Positions 1-8,791 are shown, numbered from the stretch's first letter. The stretch: 64,000 bases of DNA from Rufibacter sp. XAAS-G3-1 (GCF_013623775.1 NZ_JABFAM010000007.1:1-64000), one strand, 5' to 3'. The notes: a model not told the origin generated them from the sequence alone. Numbers and translations are program-made.

Positions 1-123
1 CTCCCGAACCTGCCTGCTGCGGAGTTCCTACTCCGCCGTGAACCACGGGCAGGTGTTGCAGAAGAAGGGGAGTGGAACTCCCCGGCAGGTTGCTTCCGGA
101 GTAGGAACTCCGGAAGAGCAGGG
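1..123. repeat. GC-rich intergenic word palindromes (fragment of composite repeat T)
   Basis: Contains nested short palindromes such as GGAGTTCCTACTCC and GGAGTAGGAACTCC. The same words occur at about 27910-28000 inside composite repeat T, so this looks like an edge or fragment of that family. No coding potential is apparent. Confidence 0.6.
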
Positions 124-237
124 TTGTCAAATTAGACTTACAGAAAACACTTGATTTTATTAATAAGTATGACTTTAACATGCACTTAAGTTATTATAAA
201 CAACTACAACTTGCTAATAAACAATCGTAAGTTGAGA

Positions 238-273
238 AAGCCTAACTAAGAACCAATGTTCCTACTTAGGCTT
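238..273 (-). terminator. Hairpin downstream of dnaE
   Basis: Arms 238-253 and 258-273 pair at 14 of 16 positions around the loop CAAT. It lies about 30 bases past the dnaE stop codon. The neighbouring 124-237 is AT-rich without visible features. Confidence 0.55.
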
Positions 274-301
274 CCATAAAGTTTCTATTGGATATTACAA
301 A

Positions 302-3300
302 TTATATCAATTGACACGTCGCCACCTCCAACTCTTTCACATTCTGCAAAAACACCTTCGGATCAATCCTGTACTTCCTAGAAAACAACTCCACCGCCAA
401 GCGTTCTCCCGGTTCCGTCAAAACCAATTCCAGTTTCTTCTGACCCGGACTGGCGATGGCGGCTTCCTCCAGACGGTCAATCAACAGGGCGTTGATGTTT
501 CTAATATCAATGTCCAGGCGCACGCCCTTTGCCATTTTCTCAGCCACGTCACTTAGCAGCTGCATGGAGAGCGGCTTTAACTCCCACTGGTCTTCAGATT
601 TGTAACGGAGCGTCACTTTGGCTCTGATGAACAGGTACATGCCTTCTTTCACGTAAGGCGAGAACTTTACAAAGTCTTCTCCGAACAGGGCCAAGCCCAT
701 GGTATTTTCGTAATCCTCTAAAGAGAAGAGCAGGAATGGGTTGCCGTTTTTACCGGTGCGCATGACCACGTTGCTGATGATGCCGGCCACGTTCACGTCG
801 CGGCCTTTGAACTCCTCAATCCGGTCTAGACTACAGGTGCAGTAAGAGTCAATCTCCAGCTTGAACTGATCCAGCGGGTGGCCGGAGAGATAGAAACCAA
901 TCACTTCTTTCTCACGGCGAAGCATTTCGGTCAACGTCCAGGGCTGTACGTCCGGGACTTTGGGCAATGGCATGTCTACCGCCCCGCCACCACCGAACAA
1001 AGACTGCTGGGCGGCGTTTTTCTCGGCCTGAAACTGGTTCCCGAATCTTACTGCCTTTTCAATGAGGTTGATGCTTTCGCCTTCCGGTGTTTCCAGGTAC
1101 TGAGCGCGGTGGTAACGTTCAAACGAGTCAAAGGCTCCGGCCTGGGCCAGGCTTTCAAAGGTCTTTTTGTTCACGGCCCGCAGGTTCACGCGTTTGGCGA
1201 AGTCAAAGATGTCGGTGTAGTTGCCGTTCTTCTCGCGTTCCTCAATGATGGCCTCGACGGCGGCCTCACCGGTTCCTTTCACGGCCCCCATCCCGAAACG
1301 GATTTGCCCTTGCTGGTTCACGTTGAACTGGTGAATGGATTCATTCACGTCCGGGCCCAAAACCTGAATCTGCTGCTTGCGTGCTTCCTCAATAAAGAAC
1401 GTCACCTTCTTGATGTCGTTCATGTTGTGGGTTAACACGGCGGCCATGTACTCCCCAGGATAGTGGGCTTTAAGGTAACCGGTTTGGTAGGCCACCACGG
1501 AGTAGGCGGCGGAGTGCGAGCGGTTGAAGCCGTACTGCGCGAACTTCTCCATCACGTCAAACACCTCCGAAGCCTGTTTGGCGGGAATGTTATGAATCTC
1601 TTTGGCACCGGCCACGAACTTCTCGCGCTCCTGGGCCATTTTCTTCATGTCCTTCTTACCCATCGCGCGGCGCAGCAAGTCGGCACCGCCCAGGGAGTAG
1701 CCCGCCAGTACCTGCGCCGTCTGCATGATCTGCTCCTGGTACACCATGATGCCGTAGGTATTCTTCAAGAGCGGCTCCAACAAGATGTGCGGGTATTCCA
1801 CTTCTTCCTTGCCCTGCTTCCGGTTAATGAAGTTCGGGATGAACTGCATCGGGCCCGGTCGGTACAAGGCGTTCATGGCAATCAAGTCCTCAATATTGGT
1901 CGGTTTCAGGTCTTTGAGGTACATGCGCATTCCCTCGCTCTCAAACTGGAACGTCCCGATGGTATCGCCACGCTGGTAAAGGGCATAGGTTTTCTCATCG
2001 TCCAGCGGAATGTTGTCAATGTCAATCTCCACGCCGTGGTTTCGCTTAATGAGCGCCATGGCATCTTTCAGAATGGACAGGGTTTTCAGGCCCAGGAAGT
2101 CCATCTTCAGCATGCCCGCGCTCTCAATCACTTTCCCATCAAACTGCGTCACCAAGAGGTCAGAGTCCTTGGAGGTAGAAACCGGAATGTAGTTGGTGAT
2201 GTCATCTGGCGCGATGATTACCCCCGCCGCGTGGATACCGGTGTTCCGAACAGAGCCTTCCAGCTTTTCAGCTAGTTTCAGAACCTTTGCGCGTAGGTCA
2301 TTTCCGTCACGAATAGAGGAAAGCTCCGGCGATTCGGTGAAGGCTTTGGCAAGGGTAGTGCCGGGAACCTCGGGAACCATCTTGGCCAGTTCGTTGGCTT
2401 CAGACAACGGTAAATCCAAGGCGCGGGCCACGTCTTTGATGGAAGATTTAGCGGCCATGGTGCCGAAGGTGATAATCTGGGCCACCTGCGTTTTGCCGTA
2501 CTTGTCTACCACATAGTCAATCACGCGCTGGCGGTTCACGTCGTCAAAGTCAATATCAATATCGGGCATAGACACCCGCTCAGGGTTCAGGAAACGCTCA
2601 AACAGGAGCGAGTACTTGATAGGATCGATGTTGGTGATTCCCACGCAGTAGGCCACGGCAGAACCCGCCGCCGAACCCCGGCCCGGGCCCACGGCCACGC
2701 CCATGCTGCGGCCTTTGTTGATGAAGTCCTGGGTGATAAGGAAGTACCCGGCAAAGCCCATGGTCTCAATGATGCCCAACTCGTAGTTCAGGCGTTCCTC
2801 CACCTCTGGCGTAATCTCATGGTAGCGTTTCTTGGCGCCTTCAAAGGTTAAGTGACGCAGGAACAAATCAGCCGTAGGGTGCTCCGGAGGAAGCGGGAAG
2901 TTGGGCAGCAGGATATCGCGCTGCAGCTTGGGCGGCGTGATCTTGTCCACTATTTCATTGGTGTTGTCCACGGCAAACGGCACGTCCGCGAACAGCTTGT
3001 TCATCTCAGCCTGAGACTTGAAGTAGAACTGGTCGTTCGGGAACCCGAAGCGGTCTTGCGGCCTTGGTTTCTGCTGCTCTTCCTCAATGCGGTACAACAT
3101 GCGGCGCACGTTCTCGTCGTTGCCGTAGGTGTTTCTGATGTTGGTGAGCGTGTCATAGATTACCTCGCCGCTACCCGACATTAACCTAAAGTACTGCGTC
3201 TGGAAATCGCCCACGGGCACGCTTTCCTGCTCACCGGTGTTCACGCACAAAAGGATGTCGTGCGCGTTCCAATCGGTTTGCTCTACGTAGTGCGAGTCGT

Positions 3301-3937
3301 TGGTGCAGATGACTTTGACATTGTATTTGATGGCCCACTTGAGCAGCACCTGGTTTACGTCTTCCTGGCTCAGGCCGGTGCCGTCAATGTTCATGAGGCC
3401 GTGGCGCTGAATCTCGATGTAGAAATCCTCACCGAACAAGTCCAGCCACCACTGCAACAGTTTTTCGGCTTCTTCCTCGCCCTTCCAGAGAATGGCCTGC
3501 GGAAGTTCCGCCCCGATACAGCAGGAAGTGGCAATGAGGCCTTTGTGGTATTTGACCAGCAGTTCCTTGTCAATGCGCGGCCATTTGCTGTAGAGGCCGT
3601 CAATGTAAGAGTAGGAGCAGAGCTTGGCCAGGTTCTGGTAGCCTTCCTGGTCTTTGGCCAGCAGCAATTGGTGGTGGCGTACGTCTTTCGCCTCTTTACT
3701 GAAGGACTTTTGGTGCCGGTCTGCCACCAGGTAGAATTCGCAGCCCACAATGGGTTTCACGTTGTACTTGTTGGCCTCGGCCACGAAGTTGAACGCCCCA
3801 AACATGTTGCCGTGGTCGGTCATGGCCACGGCTTTCATGCCATCGGCCTGGGCCTTTTTCATGAGCCCGCTGATGCTGGCGGCCCCGTCTAAAAGCGAGT
3901 ATTGGGTGTGGGTGTGGAGGTGGGAAAAATCTGGCAC
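302..3937 (-). CDS. dnaE: DNA polymerase III alpha subunit (replicative polymerase)
   Basis: Catalytic subunit of the chromosomal replicase. The N-terminal PHP domain begins at once with FSHLHTHTQYSLLDG. The polymerase core carries the catalytic acidic cluster PDIDIDFDD, and YRPGPMQ and GIMVYQEQIMQ are typical DnaE blocks. An OB-fold region follows near the C-terminus (DVNVAGIISNVVMRTGKNG). At about 1210 residues it is full length for the DnaE1 type. An in-frame GTG also exists at 3973, but the nine residues it would add are encoded by a heptanucleotide repeat array, so I prefer the GTG at 3937, which starts VPDFSHLH. It stands alone, with a terminator-like hairpin downstream. Function is certain; the start is not. 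Confidence 0.95.
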   Translation of the reverse strand: MPDFSHLHTHTQYSLLDGAASISGLMKKAQADGMKAVAMTDHGNMFGAFNFVAEANKYNVKPIVGCEFYLVADRHQKSFSKEAKDVRHHQLLLAKDQEGYQNLAKLCSYSYIDGLYSKWPRIDKELLVKYHKGLIATSCCIGAELPQAILWKGEEEAEKLLQWWLDLFGEDFYIEIQRHGLMNIDGTGLSQEDVNQVLLKWAIKYNVKVICTNDSHYVEQTDWNAHDILLCVNTGEQESVPVGDFQTQYFRLMSGSGEVIYDTLTNIRNTYGNDENVRRMLYRIEEEQQKPRPQDRFGFPNDQFYFKSQAEMNKLFADVPFAVDNTNEIVDKITPPKLQRDILLPNFPLPPEHPTADLFLRHLTFEGAKKRYHEITPEVEERLNYELGIIETMGFAGYFLITQDFINKGRSMGVAVGPGRGSAAGSAVAYCVGITNIDPIKYSLLFERFLNPERVSMPDIDIDFDDVNRQRVIDYVVDKYGKTQVAQIITFGTMAAKSSIKDVARALDLPLSEANELAKMVPEVPGTTLAKAFTESPELSSIRDGNDLRAKVLKLAEKLEGSVRNTGIHAAGVIIAPDDITNYIPVSTSKDSDLLVTQFDGKVIESAGMLKMDFLGLKTLSILKDAMALIKRNHGVEIDIDNIPLDDEKTYALYQRGDTIGTFQFESEGMRMYLKDLKPTNIEDLIAMNALYRPGPMQFIPNFINRKQGKEEVEYPHILLEPLLKNTYGIMVYQEQIMQTAQVLAGYSLGGADLLRRAMGKKDMKKMAQEREKFVAGAKEIHNIPAKQASEVFDVMEKFAQYGFNRSHSAAYSVVAYQTGYLKAHYPGEYMAAVLTHNMNDIKKVTFFIEEARKQQIQVLGPDVNESIHQFNVNQQGQIRFGMGAVKGTGEAAVEAIIEEREKNGNYTDIFDFAKRVNLRAVNKKTFESLAQAGAFDSFERYHRAQYLETPEGESINLIEKAVRFGNQFQAEKNAAQQSLFGGGGAVDMPLPKVPDVQPWTLTEMLRREKEVIGFYLSGHPLDQFKLEIDSYCTCSLDRIEEFKGRDVNVAGIISNVVMRTGKNGNPFLLFSLEDYENTMGLALFGEDFVKFSPYVKEGMYLFIRAKVTLRYKSEDQWELKPLSMQLLSDVAEKMAKGVRLDIDIRNINALLIDRLEEAAIASPGQKKLELVLTEPGERLAVELFSRKYRIDPKVFLQNVKELEVATCQLI

Positions 3938-3945
3938 GGTGGTAA

Positions 3946-3980
3946 GAGTCTTGAGTTCTGAGTCTTGAGTCACGAGTCAA
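3946..3980. repeat. Heptanucleotide tandem array (5 x 7 bp)
   Basis: Five degenerate 7-mers: gagtctt, gagttct, gagtctt, gagtcac, gagtcaa. The array overlaps the upstream candidate GTG start of dnaE. Related arrays lie at 21371, 32961 and 37569. Confidence 0.8.
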
Positions 3981-4001
3981 AAATGAAGCGCGAAAGGACT
4001 A

Positions 4002-4009
4002 CGAAGATA
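4002..4009 (-). promoter_or_regulatory. Candidate -7 box for dnaE
   Basis: The minus strand reads TATCTTCG, one mismatch from the Bacteroidota -7 consensus TAnnTTTG, 65 bases before the preferred start. No convincing -33 TTG was found. Confidence 0.35.
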
Positions 4010-4056
4010 CGGAAAATAGCCCAGAAACAGATCGGGGATTTGGGGTTTGCCCCTGT

Positions 4057-4094
4057 GTTTTGGGCTTGTTTTCTGGAAATCAGGCGCTAAACTG
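4057..4094. repeat. PR40 palindrome copy
   Basis: Quasi-palindrome GTTTTGGGC...GCGCTAAAC around a T4/GAAA centre, between the divergent dnaE and DUF3817 genes. Confidence 0.6.
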
Positions 4095-4193
4095 AAAAGG
4101 GAAGAGCTGAGGCAAAATCAGGAGGGAGGCGCAATAATCTGGCAAGTGTGCCGTAAAATGTGAGAGGTTTAGGCGGTTGGGTGTACCTTTGCG

Positions 4194-4201
4194 CTATCTA
4201 A
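4194..4201 (+). promoter_or_regulatory. Candidate -7 box TACCTTTG
   Basis: Exact match to TAnnTTTG, 13 bases before the DUF3817 gene's ATG, implying a very short leader. No clear -33 element. Confidence 0.5.
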
Positions 4202-4213
4202 CTGTTTACGTAC

Positions 4214-4522
4214 ATGCACTTCTCTTTTAAGACAACCCTTGACAGGTTCCGGACTATCGCTGTTCTGGAAGGTATTTCTTATATTATTCTGTTGTTCATT
4301 GCCATGCCGTTGAAGCGTATGGCAGGCATTCCTGAAGTGCAGAAATACGTGGGCTGGGCGCACGGTCTGCTGTTTATCCTGTTTGTGGCGCTGCTGGTTC
4401 AGGTGTGGAGGGAGTACAGATGGTCTTTCGGGAAAGTGGTAATGGCCTTCGTGGCCTCACTGATTCCCTTCGGGACGTTTGTGCTTGATAGGAAGATAGC
4501 CAACGAAGAGCGGCAGAAGTAG
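4214..4522 (+). CDS. DUF3817 family small integral membrane protein
   Basis: A 102-residue protein with about three predicted membrane helices (residues about 14-32, 45-63 and 73-92). The motifs RTIAVLEGISYIILLF and YVGWAHGLLFILF are typical of DUF3817, a family of unknown function widespread in Bacteroidota and Actinobacteria. It is single, with its own -7 box. The last codons CAG AAG TAG form the outer part of one arm of a perfect hairpin that follows (4513-4570), so the stop codon lies inside a palindrome. Family assignment rests on motif recognition; the biochemical role is unknown. Confidence 0.85.
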   Translation: MHFSFKTTLDRFRTIAVLEGISYIILLFIAMPLKRMAGIPEVQKYVGWAHGLLFILFVALLVQVWREYRWSFGKVVMAFVASLIPFGTFVLDRKIANEERQK

Positions 4523-4570
4523 CGTTTTGGGGCTTTTTTCTAAAAAACAGCCCCAAAACGCTACTTCTGC
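4513..4570. repeat. PR40 palindrome with 22-bp perfect arms reaching into the preceding CDS
   Basis: Arms 4513-4534 and 4549-4570 are perfectly complementary. The inner part is the usual PR40 GCGTTTTGGGGCT/AGCCCCAAAACGC; the outer part contains CAGAAGTAG, the last two codons and stop of the upstream gene, repeated in inverted form on the far side. It could also act as that gene's terminator. Confidence 0.85.
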
Positions 4571-4572
4571 TA

Positions 4573-4727
4573 TGGCTTTTGCTGGCGAAAACGGCAAGAG
4601 TAGGAACCTGCCTTCGCACTTTTATCATCTTCGTAGCACTGCTACGGGGCTCAAAAACTATTTTGGCAGAACCTTGCTCTTGCCGTTTTCGCCAGCAAAC
4701 CCAAAGTTTAAACAGGCTCTAAACAGA
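4573..4727. mobile_element. MITE-like element, GAGCcTGTTTAAA family (copy B)
   Basis: The right end reads GTTTAAACAGGCTC followed by TAA, matching the ends of the copies at 13035 and 55093. Internal arms 4578-4600 and 4677-4699 are a 23-bp perfect inverted repeat. The core around CTTCGTAGCACTGCTACGG is shared with copies at 55093 and 63891. The left terminal GAGC... sequence is missing, so this copy is truncated. It abuts the 3' end of the cyanophycinase remnant. Confidence 0.7.
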
Positions 4728-4728
4728 A

Positions 4729-5050
4729 TGACTGGTTCCTGTAACTGAAATCTTTTGTAAGAGGGAACATCGTACTCGTCTTTGTCTCTCAGCAAGTGTA
4801 CTTTTAGGCTTTTGGCGGTGAAGGGTTCCCCGTTTCCTATGTCATAGATGTTGGTTTGGGTAATGCCCATTCCGTCTACCACCGTCACCAGGCCGCTGCC
4901 TACTACCTCTACGTGCCCGCCCTGGGTTACCAGAATGGCCGTGTCTTCTTCCAGGCCCATTCCAATGCATTCTGGGTTGGTGCAAATGGCCTGGGTCATG
5001 CGCACAATTCGCCCGCGGGTCAAAAAGTGGGTATCTGTCTGGAGGTGGCT
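4729..5050 (-). pseudogene. Cyanophycinase-like C-terminal remnant
   Basis: The minus-strand frame reads DTHFLTRGRI, then TQAICTNPECIGMGLEEDTA and VVGSGLVTVVDGMGI, matching the C-terminal third of cyanophycinase (peptidase S51 family, which cleaves cyanophycin to beta-Asp-Arg). The catalytic Ser region and about 170 N-terminal residues are absent. Homology ends near 5040, with an in-frame stop a few codons further upstream. At the other end the frame runs into the MITE at 4727 without a proper stop, adding about 20 repeat-encoded residues. It is flanked on both sides by repeats (4573-4727 and 5085-5300), consistent with repeat-driven loss. The fragment is too short to be active. Confidence 0.75.
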
Positions 5051-5084
5051 TCTTTGGGGAGATTAGCAGGTGCACGGAATATGC

Positions 5085-5300
5085 TGTTCCCTTGGCTTGT
5101 CCGTTTTCTCCGTGGGTGCAGGTGCGGCTCTTTGCATAGTGGCTGCTAAGCGCTCACGGCCGCGGGGCCCCGTCTTCCCCTCTCGCACTGCCCTTTCGGC
5201 CTGGGAGGTCTGTTCCTCTTAGCTGAGGTCTGTCCAGGGCCAAAAGCGAGGCGCGCTCGGGAAAGACTGGAACTGGGAAAGTACCCGTAGAGACCAGGCA
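5085..5300 (+). repeat. Composite repeat U, copy 1
   Basis: A very GC-rich, non-coding block containing CACGGCCGCGGGGCCCCGTC, CCCTTTCGGCCTGGGAGG and the flank TTCCCTTGGCTTGTC. An inverted copy with the same order of words lies at about 28085-28365. No protein or RNA family was recognised. Confidence 0.75.
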
Positions 5301-5383
5301 CTGCCTTGTCTCTCACGCATTCCTTTCTTCTGTAAAGACGCATTCCCCTCTTCTGCAAAGGCATATTCCCCTCCTTGGAGGCT

Positions 5384-5520
5384 CATCTTGTAGGAAAAGA
5401 ACAGTAGCCATATCAATGAAAGAGAAGGCGCTTTCTACCGTTCCCGCTCTTTCGGATTTAACAATCCCGAACAGCAACTTTTTAAAGTTTCCCTACAAGA
5501 TTAGCTCAGAGGTATTCCCC
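5384..5520 (-). repeat. Composite repeat T, copy 1
   Basis: Bounded by inverted ends GAGGCTCATCTTGTAGG and CCCTACAAGATTAGCTC. The interior holds GGATTGTTAAATCC-type palindromes and the word CGGGAACGGTAGAAAGCGCC. Related copies are at 9044-9277 and 27841-28066. It sits next to repeat U, as the 28-kb copy does. Confidence 0.7.
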
Positions 5521-5591
5521 TCCTCGGAGGGGTGGGTTCTGTCTGCCCGCCATCTCTTTCTGTGGCGCATCAATCATTTAAGATGGTAACC

Positions 5592-5788
5592 CTGTTTAGA
5601 GGTTTTCATTAATCGGCCTTTAAAGCAATTCCTCTGTTGCAATTTCTCTGGCAGGTGCCATGCATTTTTGGCCTGTTTTTATGAAAACAGGCCAAAAACA
5701 GGAGGTTTATCTGTACACTGCCGCAAGCATCCGTTTGTGACCCGTTTCTAGGCTACTTTTATGAAAACAGGCGTAAAACTCTAAACAG
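5592..5788 (+). mobile_element. MITE-like element R198, copy 1
   Basis: About 197 bp with terminal inverted repeats CTGTTTAGAG / CTCTAAACAG. Collinear with the element in the mazF gene at 13190-13387, sharing GGTTTATCTGTACACTGCCG. It holds two internal PR40-like hairpins (5664-5698 and 5743-5779). No target duplication is recognisable here, so it is probably an older copy. No coding capacity. Confidence 0.8.
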
Positions 5789-5844
5789 CTTAGTAGGGTA
5801 TGGCAAAACAGTAGAAGGCTTAACCGAGCCATAAACCAAAAAAG

Positions 5845-5887
5845 AAAGGGCATTTCCGGCTGAAGAAGCAGTCCGGAAATACCCTTT
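5845..5887 (-). terminator. Intrinsic terminator of the SDR gene
   Basis: Arms 5845-5859 and 5873-5887 pair at 14 of 15 positions. On the minus strand the stem is followed by CTTTTTT. It lies 46 bases past the stop codon. Confidence 0.8.
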
Positions 5888-5932
5888 CCTAAATAGAAGC
5901 ATTGTGTGAAAGGCTAACCTCTACCAATGATC

Positions 5933-7150
5933 TTATAAGGTGTCACTGCCAAGGTTTCTGCCGCCTGTTGGGTAGCGGTCATTGTCTGGGTAGGTGGTGC
6001 TTCCTGCGGGGAAGTCATCTCCTAAAGTAGACGCGCCTCCGGTATAGGTGTCATCCTCCAGATAGGTAGTGGTCACTATCAGAACCTCACCTTCCGGCTG
6101 GCTGTCGTTTTCAGACTCTCGGCCGTATTTGGGAAGGCTGATGTTTTTTAGGGCGTTTCTGTTCATCAGGGCATAAACGGCGGCACCAGCGGCTACGAAG
6201 ATGGCGCTGGTGGCTACGGGGTGCATGACAGCACGGGTGTAAAGGCTGGTTTTCATGACATGGCCTTTGTAGTTGCCGCGCACGTTGCCCGCCGTGGAGG
6301 GTTGGTGCAGGGAACCGGATCTGTTTACGGGCGGCGCATCTTCCACTTGCTCTTTGCTCATGATCTTGGAACTGATCCAATCCATGGCACCCGGGAATCT
6401 TTTGTTCAGGGCACTCATCGCTTTGCCGCCGCCGCCTACCATGATGTCGCGGTGCGGATGCACGGCCGCATGCAGAATAGCGGCGGCCACTTCCTCTGGC
6501 GCATACACCGGGGCCGGCAGGGTGAGGGCTTTGTGGGTGTAGTTTTTGGCGTGCTCTGGGTAAGGCGTGTCAATTCCGGCGGGCTTGATTAACGTGACAG
6601 AAACCGGGGCCTTGTCTTCCATCAACTCTATGCGCAGGGCATCTGTGAAGGCTTTTACGGCGTGCTTGCTGGCAGCATACATGCCTTGCAGCGGGATGGC
6701 AATGTCAGAGACTTCACTGCCCAGGTTGATGATGGCGCCTCCTTTGGTTCTTAGGTGTTGCGCCGCTACCAGAGAGCCATAGACAATGCCCCAAAAGTTG
6801 GTGTCAAACAGGCGGCGGTTGTCCTCGTCGCTCACTTCGTCCAGACGGCCGTAGATGGAGACCCCGGCATCGTTCACCCAGGTGTCAAAACCGCCGCATT
6901 CATGCAGGGCTACGTCCGCAATCCACTGCACCTCCTCTTTACGGCCCACATCGGCCACGCAATGGAAGGCTTTGCCGCCCTCATTTCTGATTTCCTGTTC
7001 AATGGCAATCAGGGCCTCGCGGTTGCGGGCTGCCAATACTACCGTAGCGCCTTTCTTGGCCGCAGCCCGGGCGGTCGCCAGCCCGATGCCGCTGGAAGCA
7101 CCCGTAATCACGATCACCTGCTCATGAAGCGGTTTCAATGGATATTTCAT
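5933..7150 (-). CDS. SDR-family oxidoreductase with membrane-anchor-like C-terminal extension
   Basis: NAD(P)-dependent short-chain dehydrogenase/reductase of the classical type. The Rossmann motif TGASSGIG is at about residues 16-23, NDAGVSIYG fits the NAG position, and the catalytic YAASK lies near residue 158. Classical SDRs end near residue 250-280; this one is 405 residues. The extra about 120 residues contain a hydrophobic segment (AVMHPVATSAIFVAAGAAVYALM, near 310-332) and a low-complexity Gly/Asp/Tyr-rich tail. Such SDRs are often annotated only as oxidoreductases, and the substrate cannot be read from sequence. It is single and ends at a strong terminator. Confidence 0.85.
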   Translation of the reverse strand: MKYPLKPLHEQVIVITGASSGIGLATARAAAKKGATVVLAARNREALIAIEQEIRNEGGKAFHCVADVGRKEEVQWIADVALHECGGFDTWVNDAGVSIYGRLDEVSDEDNRRLFDTNFWGIVYGSLVAAQHLRTKGGAIINLGSEVSDIAIPLQGMYAASKHAVKAFTDALRIELMEDKAPVSVTLIKPAGIDTPYPEHAKNYTHKALTLPAPVYAPEEVAAAILHAAVHPHRDIMVGGGGKAMSALNKRFPGAMDWISSKIMSKEQVEDAPPVNRSGSLHQPSTAGNVRGNYKGHVMKTSLYTRAVMHPVATSAIFVAAGAAVYALMNRNALKNISLPKYGRESENDSQPEGEVLIVTTTYLEDDTYTGGASTLGDDFPAGSTTYPDNDRYPTGGRNLGSDTL

Positions 7151-7447
7151 ACCTGTTGCTTGAAGATTTGTAAATTTATTTCTAAACCATCTAAGTGATT
7201 CCTTACGAGGCTAACTCCCATAAGATACAGTTAGGCAGAGAAAAGGAAATAGCTGATGCGATTGGGCGGTACCCTTGGCCGTAACGTAAAAACAAAATCG
7301 GCTTGGCCGAAGCAGATGGAAAGCAACAAAAGAAAGCGCCATGGCTTCTACCACGCCGCAGAAAAGAGTGTCCCAGGCACGGGTGAATGGGAACATAAAA
7401 GTAGGTTCTGCTCGTACACATTTTCGGCCTAAAAGGGCTTTGATCAA

Positions 7448-8791
7448 ATGGCAGATACTCTTTCCACAAATAAACCCTCTCGGCTGGGCGACATGTTCCG
7501 GGCCCTGAAGTACCGCAATTACCGCCTGTTTTTCATGGGACAGGGCATTTCCCTCATTGGTACCTGGATGCAGCAGGTTGCCATGAGTTGGCTTGTCTAT
7601 CGCCTCACCGATTCGGTGTTCCTGCTGGGCATGGTCAGTTTCGCGAACCAGATCCCGTCTTTTCTGCTGGCCCCGTTTGCCGGGGTTATCTCAGACCGGT
7701 TCAACCGGCACCGGGTGCTGCTGGTTACCCAGTTCCTGTTCTTGCTGGAAGCCAGCGTGTTGGCTGCGTTGGTGCTCACCGGAACCGTCACCATCACCTA
7801 CATTATGGCCCTGGGTGTCTTTGCCGGTATTGTGAACGCCTTTGACATGAGCGCGCGGCAGTCTTTTGTGGTGCAACTGGTAGAAAAGCGCGAAGACATG
7901 AGCAACGCCATCGCCCTGAATTCCTCTATGTTCAACATGGCGCGTCTGGTAGGCCCCTCGGTGGCGGGCGGGGTGATTGCCACGCTGGGCGAGGGCGTTT
8001 GTTTTCTGGTCAACGCCCTCAGTTACCTGGCCGTATTGGCTTCCCTGCTGCTGATGCGGGTGCCCCGAACTGAAATAAAAACGCAGGACACTAAGGTGCT
8101 GAAATCCCTGGGCGAAGGATTTAGGTACGCGTTCGGCTTTGCGCCCATCCGCGATATTCTCATTCTCATTGCCACGCTCAGCCTCTTCGGGATGCCGTTT
8201 ACCGTGCTCATGCCCGCCATTGCCCGGGACGTGCTGGGCGGAGATGCCAGCACCCTGGGCTTGCTGATGGGGGCTTCGGGGGTAGGGGCCTTGCTGGGCG
8301 CGCTCTACCTGGCCTCCCGGAAATCGGTGCTGGGGTTGGCCCGGGTCATTGTGTGGGCTTCCGTTCTGTTTGGCCTGGGGCTCATTGCATTTGCTATTTC
8401 TACCAATATGCTCCTAGCCATGCTGAGTATTTTTGTGGTGGGCCTGGGCATGATTCTGCGCATGGCCTCCAGCAACACGCTCCTCCAGACCATTGTAGAC
8501 GATGACAAACGCGGCCGCGTGATGAGCTTTTATTCCATGGCGTTTATGGGCATGGCCCCCATTGGCAGTCTTTTGGCCGGTTGGTTTGCCGAACGGATTG
8601 GCGTTGCCTATACGCTGCTGGGGTGCGGTATCATCTGTCTGCTGAGCATTGTGCCGTTTGTCATGAGCCTTCCCAAATCGCGCCAGTTAGTCCGGCCCAT
8701 TTACCAACGCTTAGGCATTCTGCCCGAAATAGCCCAAGGCCTGCAAGCCGCCTCCCGGTTGTCTTCTCCACCAGAGGGAGGCAAGATGTGA
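7448..8791 (+). CDS. MFS transporter (DHA3 / enterobactin-exporter-like family)
   Basis: A 447-residue inner-membrane protein with the 12-helix major facilitator layout. The N-terminal block FRALKYRNYRLFFMGQGISL and the loop GVISDRFNRHRVLL (motif A) are hallmarks of the EntS-like MFS_3 group of proton-driven exporters. A second motif-A-like loop, DDKRGRVMSFYSMAFMG, starts the C-terminal half. It is single, in a region without operon partners. The substrate cannot be predicted. No clear -7 box was found in the 240 bases upstream, which otherwise hold nothing recognised. Confidence 0.9.
   Translation: MADTLSTNKPSRLGDMFRALKYRNYRLFFMGQGISLIGTWMQQVAMSWLVYRLTDSVFLLGMVSFANQIPSFLLAPFAGVISDRFNRHRVLLVTQFLFLLEASVLAALVLTGTVTITYIMALGVFAGIVNAFDMSARQSFVVQLVEKREDMSNAIALNSSMFNMARLVGPSVAGGVIATLGEGVCFLVNALSYLAVLASLLLMRVPRTEIKTQDTKVLKSLGEGFRYAFGFAPIRDILILIATLSLFGMPFTVLMPAIARDVLGGDASTLGLLMGASGVGALLGALYLASRKSVLGLARVIVWASVLFGLGLIAFAISTNMLLAMLSIFVVGLGMILRMASSNTLLQTIVDDDKRGRVMSFYSMAFMGMAPIGSLLAGWFAERIGVAYTLLGCGIICLLSIVPFVMSLPKSRQLVRPIYQRLGILPEIAQGLQAASRLSSPPEGGKM

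Noticed and set aside
1463-2275. Long open frames antisense to dnaE (also 878-1435 and 3260-3892)
   Set aside because: They lie opposite strongly conserved dnaE codons, show no recognisable domain and follow the wobble pattern of the real gene.
5085-5300. Structured RNA or rRNA fragment, because of very high GC
   Set aside because: No rRNA or known ncRNA signature was recognised; its inverted twin at 28 kb and its repeat neighbours favour a dispersed repeat. A covariance search could reopen this.
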